NCBI GenBank assembly: GCA_902537235.1
Contig: CACBAO010000014.1
Coordinates: 1-44,263 of the forward strand
DNA from: an uncultured Alphaproteobacteria bacterium
GTDB lineage: Bacteria > Pseudomonadota > Alphaproteobacteria > Rhodobacterales > Rhodobacteraceae
Reading direction: 5' to 3'
DNA: 44,263 bases
A program made the translations under genes and the position numbers. The notes under the pieces are model-generated. The model was not told the origin of the DNA and did not search any database. It saw only the letters and a list, made by a program, of their open reading frames with translations. Below are positions 1 to 7,958 of this stretch, in pieces. Within the stretch, counting starts at the first letter, position 1; every line of letters begins with the position of its first letter.

Positions 1-843
1 CGTGACAGCTGTATCCTTAATAACATCAATTAAATCACTAAAATTGAAGCCTTTTGTAAAGATTGCCATAATACCTGTACCGGCTGCACCTATTGAAGCA
101 CCCTCAGTTGGTGTAAACCACCCAAGATAAATACCTCCAATTACAAGAAAAAATATAATAAGTATTTGCCACACTTGCCCAAATAAATTAAGTCTTTGCC
201 TCCATCCCACATAGCTTGTGGGTGGACCCGAATCTGGTTTTATCCTTACGAAAATAGCTATTGCTATCAGATATCCAATTGCAGCTAAGATCCCAGGTAC
301 AAAAGCTGCTAAAAACATTTTTGCAATATTTTGTTCGGTTAAAATTGAATAGATTATCAATATAACTGATGGTGGTATCAAAATACCTAACGTTCCACCG
401 GCGGCCAAAGCCCCAGTGCTTAAAGAACCAGAATAACCCATTCTACGTAGCTCAGGAAGAGCCACACGACCCATGGTAGCGGCTGTAGCAAGAGATGAAC
501 CACATATGGCGCCAAAACCAGCACATGCACCGACTGCCGCCATAGCCACCCCACCTCGTCTGTGTCCAAGGCAAGCACCAGCAAACCGAAATAGCGATTC
601 ACTCATTCCTGCCTTAGATGCAAAGTTTCCCATCAGTAAAAATAAAGGAATAACAGTAAAGGAATAATTAGAAAAAAGATGCCATGCACTTGTCTTTACT
701 TGGGACATAATAGGCAACCAACCAGCAATAAAAATTGTTCCTGAACAGCCAACGACCAACATTGCTAAACCAATGGGAACCCTCACAGCCAATAAAGAAA
801 AAAGAATTGGGAAAGCTATTATGCCAAGGTAAAGTCTATCCAT
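1..843 (-). CDS. dctM: TRAP transporter large permease DctM (partial, C-terminus beyond window)
   Basis: The reverse strand reads open from an ATG at 841-843 to the window edge, giving 281 residues of a protein family that is usually about 425 long; the C-terminal third is missing only because the window ends. The translation is very hydrophobic and has the features of the TRAP DctM family, including a start of the type MDRLYLGIIAFPILF, the stretch VIPLFLLMGNFASKAGMS and a GAGFGAICGSSLATAATMG segment seen near residues 110-130. DctM is the 12-helix channel subunit that moves an organic anion into the cytoplasm with sodium. It follows dctQ by 12 bases in the same operon, so the three TRAP genes should be co-expressed. 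Family identity is very secure; the substrate is not shown by this subunit. Confidence 0.95.
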   Translation of the reverse strand, partial: MDRLYLGIIAFPILFSLLAVRVPIGLAMLVVGCSGTIFIAGWLPIMSQVKTSAWHLFSNYSFTVIPLFLLMGNFASKAGMSESLFRFAGACLGHRRGGVAMAAVGACAGFGAICGSSLATAATMGRVALPELRRMGYSGSLSTGALAAGGTLGILIPPSVILIIYSILTEQNIAKMFLAAFVPGILAAIGYLIAIAIFVRIKPDSGPPTSYVGWRQRLNLFGQVWQILIIFFLVIGGIYLGWFTPTEGASIGAAGTGIMAIFTKGFNFSDLIDVIKDTAVT

Positions 844-855
844 GATAAATATTTT

Positions 856-1389
856 CTATTTTAAAGCCGATTTAAAAAATATTATTGACGTATAAAGGCA
901 GGTTATCGATAGAATACCAAAAGAAATAACCGCGGGAACAAATGGAATCCAAACGGGAATTTGAAGCAACATCGTTTGCTCATTATACTTGTACATGTCT
1001 AAGGCTCCATAAACCATTCTCCATGTAAAAAAAGAGGCTACTAAAAAAAATAAAAAAGCTCCAAGCCCATTCAAGCTGTTTTTAATTTTGTTAGAAAGGT
1101 TTATTGTAAAGAAATCTACAATAACGTTCCCATTTTTAAATTGACAAAGTGGCAAAAATGAAAACATCGCAACCGCACAACCCATCTCAACAAGTTCAAA
1201 GTCTCCTGTAAGAGGCTTGCCAAACATTGTTCTACCTGCGATAGAAATGAAATTTATAAGTACTATTACAACAAGTACCATACCTCCACAAATCGCTAGA
1301 TATGTTACAATCTTAAGTAAAAAACGCCCAAAAATATCGTTTGGGCGCTCTATTTCTTCAAGGTCTAACAAGGTATTTTTACTTGTCAT
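856..1389 (-). CDS. dctQ: TRAP transporter small permease DctQ
   Basis: A 177-residue membrane protein with four predicted hydrophobic segments (about residues 28-55, 70-85, 105-125 and 145-172), the size and topology of TRAP DctQ subunits. The motif around residues 48-72 (IAGRTMFGKPLTGDFELVE) matches the conserved RxxFGxxxxxxxEL region of the family. DctQ couples the solute-binding protein DctP and the channel subunit DctM in the inner membrane. The ATG overlaps the end of dctP by 11 bases, which suggests translational coupling, and dctM begins 12 bases after the stop. The gene order dctP-dctQ-dctM is the standard one. Confidence 0.93.
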   Translation of the reverse strand: MTSKNTLLDLEEIERPNDIFGRFLLKIVTYLAICGGMVLVVIVLINFISIAGRTMFGKPLTGDFELVEMGCAVAMFSFLPLCQFKNGNVIVDFFTINLSNKIKNSLNGLGAFLFFLVASFFTWRMVYGALDMYKYNEQTMLLQIPVWIPFVPAVISFGILSITCLYTSIIFFKSALK

Positions 1390-2407
1390 ATTTTGAAATT
1401 AAGTCTTTCGCAGTTTTAACAAGCATTGCTCCATCTAGGCCGCGATCATTAGCTGATTTAATCCAATCCTTCTCAAGGCCTTCACCAGCTGCCTTCATTT
1501 CTGCAAGAGGACCTCCTGAAAGAGAGTGTATTGTTCCACCAGCATCTAATGCTAACTTCCTAGCTGGAACTTCGAAACCGTCCCAAAGCTGTCCAGCAAG
1601 TTTTGCCAGGGCAAGACCAGCATTATTATCAATAACCTTTTTATGCTTATCACTTAAAGACTCGTATTTCGCTTTATTCATCAAGAACAAAAATGGGGTT
1701 GTGTATAAACCTCTGGATCCCGAAACTGTGGTATGTGCTTTTGTAAGCTCATGAAGTTTGAAAGACGGCATAATTTCCCAAGGCACAACCATGCCATCGA
1801 TCACACCCTTTGATAGAGCTCCAGCCACCGCAGGGACAGGCATGCCTACCGGCGTTGCCCCTAAGCCTTCTAACATTTTGGTTATCACTCTTGTAGGACC
1901 ACGCATCTTCATACCATTTAAATCAGCTGCAGACTTAATAACTTTTTCTTTAGTATGAATTTTTCCTGGAGCATGACAAAATACGGCTAAAACCTTATAA
2001 TCTTTAAGATCAGAGGCAGCTACAGTGTCTACGTATTCTTGTAGTGCTTGAGATGTCGCCTCAGCGGAAGCAGGCATAAACGGTAATTCAAAAGCTTCCA
2101 AATGTGGGAATCTTCCCGGTGTATAACCAGCAACAGTCCAAACGATATCTACTACACCATCTCTTACTTGATCAACAAGTTGAGGTGGTTTTCCACCAAG
2201 CTGCATTGCAGGATATATTTCAACTTTTATTTCTCCATTTGACTCCGCTAATACCTTTTCACTCCACGGCTTAACAAATTTTGCGTTAGAGTTTGCAGGC
2301 ATTGGTGGAAATGAATGGAACTTTAGTACTACTTCCCCTGCGTATGCAGATATTGAAAGAAACAGTACAGAAGCAGATGCGACTAAAAGTCTTAAAAATA
2401 ATTTCAT
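1379..2407 (-). CDS. dctP: TRAP transporter solute-binding protein DctP
   Basis: A 342-residue periplasmic binding protein. Residues 1-23 form a clear signal peptide (a basic residue, then a hydrophobic core ending AYA before GEVVLKFH). The mature part carries DctP-family signatures: the opening VVLKFHSFPP, the segment GVVDIVWTVAGYTPGRFP, and MKMRGPTRVITKMLEGLGATPV leading to GVIDGMVVPW. It captures the substrate in the periplasm and delivers it to DctQM. This subgroup usually binds carboxylates, and the conserved arginine of MRGPTR normally holds the carboxylate. A strong GGGAGGAA ribosome site precedes the ATG. It lies 53 bases behind a ring hydroxylase gene, so I infer that the transported compound is the substrate of the neighbouring enzymes. 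Confidence 0.95.
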   Translation of the reverse strand: MKLFLRLLVASASVLFLSISAYAGEVVLKFHSFPPMPANSNAKFVKPWSEKVLAESNGEIKVEIYPAMQLGGKPPQLVDQVRDGVVDIVWTVAGYTPGRFPHLEAFELPFMPASAEATSQALQEYVDTVAASDLKDYKVLAVFCHAPGKIHTKEKVIKSAADLNGMKMRGPTRVITKMLEGLGATPVGMPVPAVAGALSKGVIDGMVVPWEIMPSFKLHELTKAHTTVSGSRGLYTTPFLFLMNKAKYESLSDKHKKVIDNNAGLALAKLAGQLWDGFEVPARKLALDAGGTIHSLSGGPLAEMKAAGEGLEKDWIKSANDRGLDGAMLVKTAKDLISKYDK

Positions 2408-2412
2408 TAAAC

Positions 2413-2420
2413 TTCCTCCC
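2413..2420 (-). promoter_or_regulatory. Strong ribosome binding site of dctP
   Basis: The reverse strand reads GGGAGGAA, with 5 bases to the ATG at 2405-2407. It is one of the strongest sites in the window. High expression of the binding protein relative to its membrane partners is common in TRAP operons. Confidence 0.7.
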
Positions 2421-2460
2421 CAGATGTTAATAATTTTTAAATTTATAGTAACTATACACT

Positions 2461-4053
2461 CTAAAAACTAAATATCTCGTTATTATTTAATAAATTTGAT
2501 AAATAATGAAGATTATTTTTTTTATAGATTGCAGATACTAATTTATCCGGTCGGAGTAAAAAAAAACTATTCTCTGGCACCCTTGTCTCCATTTTTTCTA
2601 AAAGGTTATTAAAATCTCGAACAACCTCATGCCTACTCGGGAAAATCATGCAAGATTGGTTCAATAAAACGACAACCTTACAAGTTTTTGAAAAATTATT
2701 AAGATGTTTCTCCAGTCTGTTGTAAGTCTCATGATTTTTAATATAACAAACTAAAGAAAATTTGTTACCCAAAACCTCATCCAAGTTAGACAAAATTCCT
2801 GCCTTATCTTGCACTAAGGGTTGTGGGAATAGCGTTCCAATTAATTTCTTATCATCCCTTGTCTCTTTCCCATGAAAAAAAATAAGTCCCATCTTTAATT
2901 TAGGTTTGGGCCGATATTTCATTTGAGAGATATAACTAAGCAGTGTTTTATTTAACTTGATCAGCCTAAAAAAAGATGCGTTAAAAAAGGAAATCAAGCT
3001 GTTTTTTGGCATCATTATTTTACCCATTCGTATCGCCAAATTAATTAGGGCCCAGCAATGTTCTTTTCTTTCCAGAAAATAGGTTTCCAGTATATTACTA
3101 GATTGTGGCATTTTAACAGCTAACGCTAATTTCCAACCCAAGTTCCCTACATCTCTTATTCCGCTATTCATTCCCTGCCCAGCAAACGGCGGAGACAAAT
3201 GCGCTGCATCACCTGCAATAAATACAGATTTTTTTTTCCAATCTGAACCAATCAATGCATGAAATTGATATACTTGTGCTCTTCTAATCTTTGCTTGTCC
3301 ATCTACTCCGACACTTGCTATAAGCTTTCTTGTGAAATCTTCACTTAATTTTTTAGATCCCTCTCTAGCATTTAGTTTAAATTCATATCTCCTTATATCA
3401 TTGGGGCCAGGTAAAGTTATGGATGGGCGCTTAGGGTTACAATAAACCTGCGTATGCCTAAAAAAATTTTTTGTATTATATATATCAACGACCAACCACT
3501 TTTGATTAAAAGTGCTACCTCTCATTACCACGCCAATAAGGTCTCTAACTGTTGATTGACCACCATCACAACCTACAAGATACCGTCCCAAAATGCTTTT
3601 TTTTATCCCTTTGCTATCCTCAAAATTCGCGATAACACGGTTAGTCTCGTTTTTTATAGAAATTAGTGTATGTGAAAAATTAATTTTAATATTTTTTTTA
3701 CCCTCCAGATGTTTCCTCAATGTGCTTTCAAAAGTCGGTTGATCAAAAGCATTTCGTTTAAAAAAGCCATTTTCACATGAATTCGGTTCAACTTTCAAAA
3801 ATAGCTTACCTCTGGCATCGTAGTAATGAGATCCATAATTTTGAGAAACATTCTTTAACACTGCTTTATGCAACGAAAAGCTTTGAAGAATTCGAAGTGA
3901 CTCATCATCTATAGAAACTGCTCGTGGTTCTTTGACCGTACTTTTATTCCTTTCAAAAATACCAACCTCAATGCCATAGCTTGCAAGCAAGCCAGCTAAA
4001 ACGAGACCTGAAGGACCCATTCCAACAATAATTACATCAAAATTTTTCGTCAC
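2461..4053 (-). CDS. FAD-dependent aromatic hydroxylase (class A flavoprotein monooxygenase)
   Basis: A 530-residue flavoprotein related to MhpA/PheA-type phenolic hydroxylases. It shows the FAD-binding GMGPSG at residues 11-16 with the ribose-binding glutamate in GIFER (E34), the DG motif YLVGCDGGQSTVRD at 158-171, and the GD motif GDAAHLSPPFAGQG at 281-294. There is a long C-terminal domain with a degenerate thioredoxin-like fold, as in MhpA. Such enzymes use NAD(P)H and oxygen to add a hydroxyl ortho to an existing one on an aromatic ring. The start is GTG (4051-4053), with no closer ATG and only a weak ribosome site; the FAH gene ends 17 bases upstream. Next to an extradiol dioxygenase-like gene it probably makes the catechol substrate. 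The exact substrate is unknown. Confidence 0.85.
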   Translation of the reverse strand: MTKNFDVIIVGMGPSGLVLAGLLASYGIEVGIFERNKSTVKEPRAVSIDDESLRILQSFSLHKAVLKNVSQNYGSHYYDARGKLFLKVEPNSCENGFFKRNAFDQPTFESTLRKHLEGKKNIKINFSHTLISIKNETNRVIANFEDSKGIKKSILGRYLVGCDGGQSTVRDLIGVVMRGSTFNQKWLVVDIYNTKNFFRHTQVYCNPKRPSITLPGPNDIRRYEFKLNAREGSKKLSEDFTRKLIASVGVDGQAKIRRAQVYQFHALIGSDWKKKSVFIAGDAAHLSPPFAGQGMNSGIRDVGNLGWKLALAVKMPQSSNILETYFLERKEHCWALINLAIRMGKIMMPKNSLISFFNASFFRLIKLNKTLLSYISQMKYRPKPKLKMGLIFFHGKETRDDKKLIGTLFPQPLVQDKAGILSNLDEVLGNKFSLVCYIKNHETYNRLEKHLNNFSKTCKVVVLLNQSCMIFPSRHEVVRDFNNLLEKMETRVPENSFFLLRPDKLVSAIYKKNNLHYLSNLLNNNEIFSF

Positions 4054-4070
4054 AATAATTTGAGAAGCAT

Positions 4071-4940
4071 TTAAAGAATAATATTTTCGTCGAGCACCGG
4101 GTTAACTAGCTTACCAACTTCCGAAATTTCAACTTCTACAATATCACCATTTTTCATATATAAAGGTGGATCTCGCCTATCCCCAACTCCACCAGGCGTT
4201 CCCGTAACAATAATATCTCCTGCGACTAAAGGCGTAAAAGAAGAGATATAGGAGATTATCTCAGGTATTTTGAAAATCAATTGATCGAGCTTTGCTTCTT
4301 GCATCACCTCGCCATTCAATATTGTTTTAATAGTTAAGCTTTGGTAATTTTTAATCGACGATGCTAATTTTAAAAATGGTCCGCAACCACCTGTTTTTGA
4401 GAAGTTTTTCCCTGGAACGAACTGACTTGTATGTCTCTGGTAATCTCTGATAGAAACATCGTTATAACAAGTATATCCAGCAATACTTTGCAAAGCTTCT
4501 TCTGAAGAGATGTTTTTACCGCCTTTTCCAATTACTACAGCCAACTCTCCTTCAAAGTCCACTCTATCAGACAAGGTAGGCTTAATAACCGCTTCTCGAT
4601 GTGCCACTTGGCTTTCTGCGAATCGAGTAAAAATAGTGGGATATTGAACCTCTGGTCTTTCTGTTTCTTTTCTATGCTTTTCATAATTCAGACCAATACA
4701 AAAAATTTTTCCTGGATCTGGTATAACAGGTAGAAATGTTATATCAGCAGGTTCGTAAGCAGTAACATTAGCTAAATAGCTTTCCAATTCTTGTGTATTA
4801 TCTGGAATACTTCCAAAATGAATAGCTTCCTTCAAGCTTGAAGAACCCCCAGCTAATTGATAGGACAGGTCAAAAATTTTACCCTGATGGAAAACTCCAA
4901 AACAGGTTTCACCTAGTCTAACAAAACTTGCATATTTCAT
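4071..4940 (-). CDS. Fumarylacetoacetate hydrolase (FAH) family protein
   Basis: A 289-residue FAH-fold enzyme. The signature starts at CIGLNYEKHRKE (81-92), metal ligands are visible as E130 and E132 in DFEGELAVVIG and D161 in CYNDVSIRDYQ, and the C-terminal loop VTGTPGGVG (245-253) is typical. The family hydrolyses C-C bonds in beta-diketo acids or isomerises and hydrates ring-cleavage products, using Mg or Mn. The length and the short N-terminal domain match the acylpyruvase/FAHD1/HpcE-like group rather than true fumarylacetoacetase. The ATG is preceded by a near-perfect AGGAGG that overlaps the stop of the VOC gene. I infer that it processes the ring-opened product made by its neighbours. 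Confidence 0.9.
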   Translation of the reverse strand: MKYASFVRLGETCFGVFHQGKIFDLSYQLAGGSSSLKEAIHFGSIPDNTQELESYLANVTAYEPADITFLPVIPDPGKIFCIGLNYEKHRKETERPEVQYPTIFTRFAESQVAHREAVIKPTLSDRVDFEGELAVVIGKGGKNISSEEALQSIAGYTCYNDVSIRDYQRHTSQFVPGKNFSKTGGCGPFLKLASSIKNYQSLTIKTILNGEVMQEAKLDQLIFKIPEIISYISSFTPLVAGDIIVTGTPGGVGDRRDPPLYMKNGDIVEVEISEVGKLVNPVLDENIIL

Positions 4941-4946
4941 AAATTT

Positions 4947-4952
4947 CCTCCT
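4947..4952 (-). promoter_or_regulatory. Consensus ribosome binding site of the FAH-family gene
   Basis: The reverse strand carries AGGAGG, 6 bases before the ATG at 4938-4940, immediately after the final codons of the upstream VOC gene. It fixes the start and suggests that the two genes are coupled. Confidence 0.75.
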
Positions 4953-5789
4953 TTAAGAGCGCATTATTGCATTACCCCATAAATTTAACGTTTTTGGCTC
5001 ATGAGGCCATTTTTTAGTTTGCCTATCATGAACAATTTCTAACTCAGCAGAAATCTCAATCTTATTTCCATCAAGATCTTCTATAAATGCAAAAAGGTTA
5101 TTCCCCGGGCCATGACGACCTGGCCCCCAAACCAATTGAATATTTTGCTTGGAAAAATGATCACACCAATTTTTAATCCATTCCCATGTTCCTGCTTCAA
5201 AACTATAATGATCTAAACCCGATTTATTGCTTAGAAAACATGCAACAGTGTGATGTTCTTGGTTTGACCTCATAAAGCAAGTTGTGAGCTGACCATTTTT
5301 ATTAATAACTTTATCTGAAATTTTAAATCCAAGTTTGTTGACATAAAAATCAACAAAATCGTTTAAGTTTTCTGAGGTGAAGGTGATATGCTGTAGAGGA
5401 GCATAAAGTTTCGAAATTTGATCTTTTTTATTTTTGGAAAACCCAAAATAAATTTTATTCCCGTCGCAGTCAAAAATATAGAAATTGTCATGAATAAATA
5501 GAGAATTATCATCTTTAAATGTATCTATGCCCTTTTCCATGAATTTTCTTTTTAGGACTTTGAAAGAGTGGCTATCTTGACAGGCAAAACTTGCAAATCC
5601 CAGGCAATTTTGTTTATTGCTCAATATAAGAACTTTCCTTCTAGCCCCAGATAAAACCCAACCACCTTTTATTGGTTTCCTTTCTATAGATAACGCCTTT
5701 TCATAAAACTTAGCCAATTCCAAAGGACGAGTAGTGTTCAAAGCAATATGGTGTAGGTAGGCATTAGAGTTAAAAGCAGCGTAATACAT
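4953..5789 (-). CDS. Two-domain VOC protein, probable extradiol ring-cleavage dioxygenase
   Basis: A 278-residue protein made of two vicinal-oxygen-chelate domains (about 10-118 and 130-250), the architecture of type I extradiol dioxygenases. The 2-His-1-carboxylate iron site can be read as H134 (PLQHITF), H194 (GLDHYSFEA) and E245 (GNKIEIS). The loop GRHGPGNN (225-231) and the tail ending LNLWG are also typical of catechol 2,3-dioxygenase relatives. The N-terminal domain keeps a HH pair at 13-14 but is likely structural. The expected reaction is meta-cleavage of a catechol with oxygen. It is the first gene of the minus-strand operon; the FAH gene follows after 12 bases. A glyoxalase-like function is possible but less likely given the C-terminal triad. 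Confidence 0.85.
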   Translation of the reverse strand: MYYAAFNSNAYLHHIALNTTRPLELAKFYEKALSIERKPIKGGWVLSGARRKVLILSNKQNCLGFASFACQDSHSFKVLKRKFMEKGIDTFKDDNSLFIHDNFYIFDCDGNKIYFGFSKNKKDQISKLYAPLQHITFTSENLNDFVDFYVNKLGFKISDKVINKNGQLTTCFMRSNQEHHTVACFLSNKSGLDHYSFEAGTWEWIKNWCDHFSKQNIQLVWGPGRHGPGNNLFAFIEDLDGNKIEISAELEIVHDRQTKKWPHEPKTLNLWGNAIMRS

Positions 5790-5867
5790 GATTAACCATA
5801 ATAAGATAAGAACATATAATCCACCGATATTTTATTTTTAATTTGCCTTATTTCAACCTATATTACG

Positions 5868-6695
5868 GTGATGATTGATCCGTGTATCATATGTGTTGCA
5901 ATTACAGGCTCTGTCCCCACTAAAGAGGATAACCCTGCAGTCCCAATAAGCATATCGGAACAGATAGAAAGTACTCAAGAATGCTATGAGTTAGGCGCTA
6001 GCATAGCCCATTGTCATGTTCGTAATGATGATGGGACACCTAGCATAGACCCTGATAAGTATGGAAGATTGAAAGAGGGTATCGAAAAACATTGCCCTGG
6101 TATGATCATCCAACTTTCTACAGGTGGTCGCTCAGGCCATGGTTTTGACCGAGGAAAAATGTTGAGTTTAAGACCAGACATGGCTTCGTTGACTGTTGGC
6201 TCAAACAATTTTCCCACAAGAGTTTATGAGAACCCTCCAGATCTTGTTGATTGGCTCGCGGAAGAAATGATTAAAAATTCAGTTAAACCTGAAATAGAAG
6301 TATTTGATTTATCTCATATTCATCAAGCAGCTAATTTAGCTAAACAGAATAAATTACAAGGAAATTTGTATATTCAATTTGTTATGGGGGTAAAAAATGC
6401 TATGCCAGCAGATCTTGATGTTTTTGAATATTATATAAAGACTGTTAATCGACTTTTGCCAAAAGCTTTATGGTGTGGTGCAGGTATTGGAAGAAATCAG
6501 AGAATTTTGAATGAATGGTGCATAAAATTGGGGGGACACGTTAGAACCGGATTGGAAGATAATATCAGAATTGATAAAGAGACATTGGCGCCTTCAAACG
6601 CTAGCTTAGTAAAGATTGCTAAAGAAATTTGTGAACAGTACAATAGGCCCGTTGCTTCTTGGAAAAAAGCACGCGAGATTTTAGAGTTAGGATGA
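5868..6695 (+). CDS. Beta-keto acid cleavage enzyme (BKACE/Kce family, DUF849)
   Basis: A 275-residue TIM-barrel enzyme of the BKACE family, whose best-known member is 3-keto-5-aminohexanoate cleavage enzyme. Zinc ligands are seen as H48 and H50 in IAHCHVR and E230 in VRTGLEDN; QLSTGGRSG (82-90) and CGAGIGRNQ (203-211) are family signatures. These enzymes condense a beta-keto acid with acetyl-CoA, giving acetoacetate and a new CoA ester. The start is either GTG at 5868 or the ATG that follows at 5871; no clear ribosome site decides. It diverges from the ring-cleavage operon across 78 bases and could finish that pathway, though its closest partners by spacing are tdk and a hydrolase gene downstream. 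Confidence 0.9.
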   Translation: MMIDPCIICVAITGSVPTKEDNPAVPISISEQIESTQECYELGASIAHCHVRNDDGTPSIDPDKYGRLKEGIEKHCPGMIIQLSTGGRSGHGFDRGKMLSLRPDMASLTVGSNNFPTRVYENPPDLVDWLAEEMIKNSVKPEIEVFDLSHIHQAANLAKQNKLQGNLYIQFVMGVKNAMPADLDVFEYYIKTVNRLLPKALWCGAGIGRNQRILNEWCIKLGGHVRTGLEDNIRIDKETLAPSNASLVKIAKEICEQYNRPVASWKKAREILELG

Positions 6696-6698
6696 GTT

Positions 6699-7277
6699 AT
6701 GGCTAAGTTATTTTTCAATTATTCAACTATGAACGCAGGAAAATCAACAATTCTGTTACAAGCCGCGCATAACTATGAGGAAAGGGGTATGGTGCCCTAC
6801 CTTTTAACAGCAGAAATTGACAATAGATCTGGTGAAGGGAAAATAGCTAGTAGGATAGGAATAGAGAAGCGGGCTGATACATTTAATGAAAGACTAAACT
6901 TATATAACCTACTGAAATCAAAGCAAAAAAGTTCTCCTATTGCGTGTGTTTTAATTGATGAAGCTCAATTTTTAACCAAAGAACAAGTATGGCAACTGGC
7001 AAGAGCTGTTGATGACCTCTTTCTACCTGTTTTGTGTTACGGACTAAGGGTTGATTTTCAGGGTAATTTATTTCCAGGATCATCTGCGCTCCTTGGCTTA
7101 GCCGATGAATTAAAGGAAATAAAGACAATTTGCCATTGTGGGAAAAAAGCTACAATGGTGGTAAGAAAATCCACTAACAACAAACCTATTAAAGATGGAT
7201 CTCAAATACAGATTGGAGGTAATGATTTATATGAATCTTTATGTAGAATACACTGGCGCCAGCTAATGGAGAGCTAG
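6699..7277 (+). CDS. tdk: Thymidine kinase
   Basis: A 192-residue type II thymidine kinase, the usual length. The P-loop is at 9-17 (STMNAGKST), the catalytic glutamate is E88 in LIDEAQF, and a structural zinc site is suggested by C145, C147, C182 and H185 (TICHCGKKA and LCRIHW). It phosphorylates thymidine to dTMP for salvage in the cytoplasm. The ATG lies 3 bases after the stop of the BKACE gene, with AGGA inside the upstream coding end, so the two are probably co-transcribed. No functional link between these genes is obvious. Confidence 0.95.
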   Translation: MAKLFFNYSTMNAGKSTILLQAAHNYEERGMVPYLLTAEIDNRSGEGKIASRIGIEKRADTFNERLNLYNLLKSKQKSSPIACVLIDEAQFLTKEQVWQLARAVDDLFLPVLCYGLRVDFQGNLFPGSSALLGLADELKEIKTICHCGKKATMVVRKSTNNKPIKDGSQIQIGGNDLYESLCRIHWRQLMES

Positions 7278-7286
7278 ACAAATTTA

Positions 7287-7958
7287 ATGTTATTACAACT
7301 CATCGGCACCCAGCTTGCAAAGTATCTGACTAAGGAGCATATATATGAAGATCATTACTTCAGAATTAGTATCGATGAGATAAAATCTGCTTTAGAACCA
7401 GGTGATGTACTTTTAGTCGAAGGACAGAGTCGGGTAAGCAATGCAATTCAATTTATTACGAGTTCTAATTGGTCTCATGCTGCAATATTTATTGGCAAAT
7501 CAGGGTCTTTAAGTCACTGTTTAATTGAAGTAAAGGCAGTTGATGGATGCATATTTACGGATATTGATGTTTATAAGCATTATAATCTTAGGATATGTAG
7601 ACCGGTATTCTTAAACAATAAAAAGAGAAAAATTCTAATTAACTATTTAATAAAAAAAATAGGATCAAAATATGATCTGAAAAACATTATAGACTTAATT
7701 AGATATGTTTTTCCAAATCCTCCTGTTCCAAAAAAGCTTAGAAGGAATCTGATTGGAATTGGCGCTGGAGATCCGACAAAAGCTATTTGTTCTACTCTAA
7801 TTGCGGAAGCTTTCCAGGAAATAGGCCATCCTATTCTTCCATTTAAAGATAAGCTTGAGTCAATAGTATTGCGTCATCCTACTTATTGCTTACCAAAAGA
7901 TTTTGATATTTCTCCTTTCTTTCAAATTATAAAACCGTCCCCACAAAGACTTCATTAA
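7287..7958 (+). CDS. YiiX-like permuted papain-fold hydrolase
   Basis: A 223-residue protein resembling the YiiX/YebB (permuted NlpC/P60, formerly DUF830) family. It opens with LEPGDVLLVEG (36-46). The likely catalytic histidine is H64 in NWSHAAIFIG, an acidic partner is near E81 in LIEV, and the nucleophile is likely C168 in AICSTLIAEAF, in the permuted order. Such enzymes act as amidases or on acyl and thioester bonds, but the substrate is rarely known. There is no signal peptide, so it is probably cytoplasmic. It sits 9 bases behind tdk. Its last 32 bases overlap the convergent hflX gene tail to tail. Confidence 0.75.
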   Translation: MLLQLIGTQLAKYLTKEHIYEDHYFRISIDEIKSALEPGDVLLVEGQSRVSNAIQFITSSNWSHAAIFIGKSGSLSHCLIEVKAVDGCIFTDIDVYKHYNLRICRPVFLNNKKRKILINYLIKKIGSKYDLKNIIDLIRYVFPNPPVPKKLRRNLIGIGAGDPTKAICSTLIAEAFQEIGHPILPFKDKLESIVLRHPTYCLPKDFDISPFFQIIKPSPQRLH

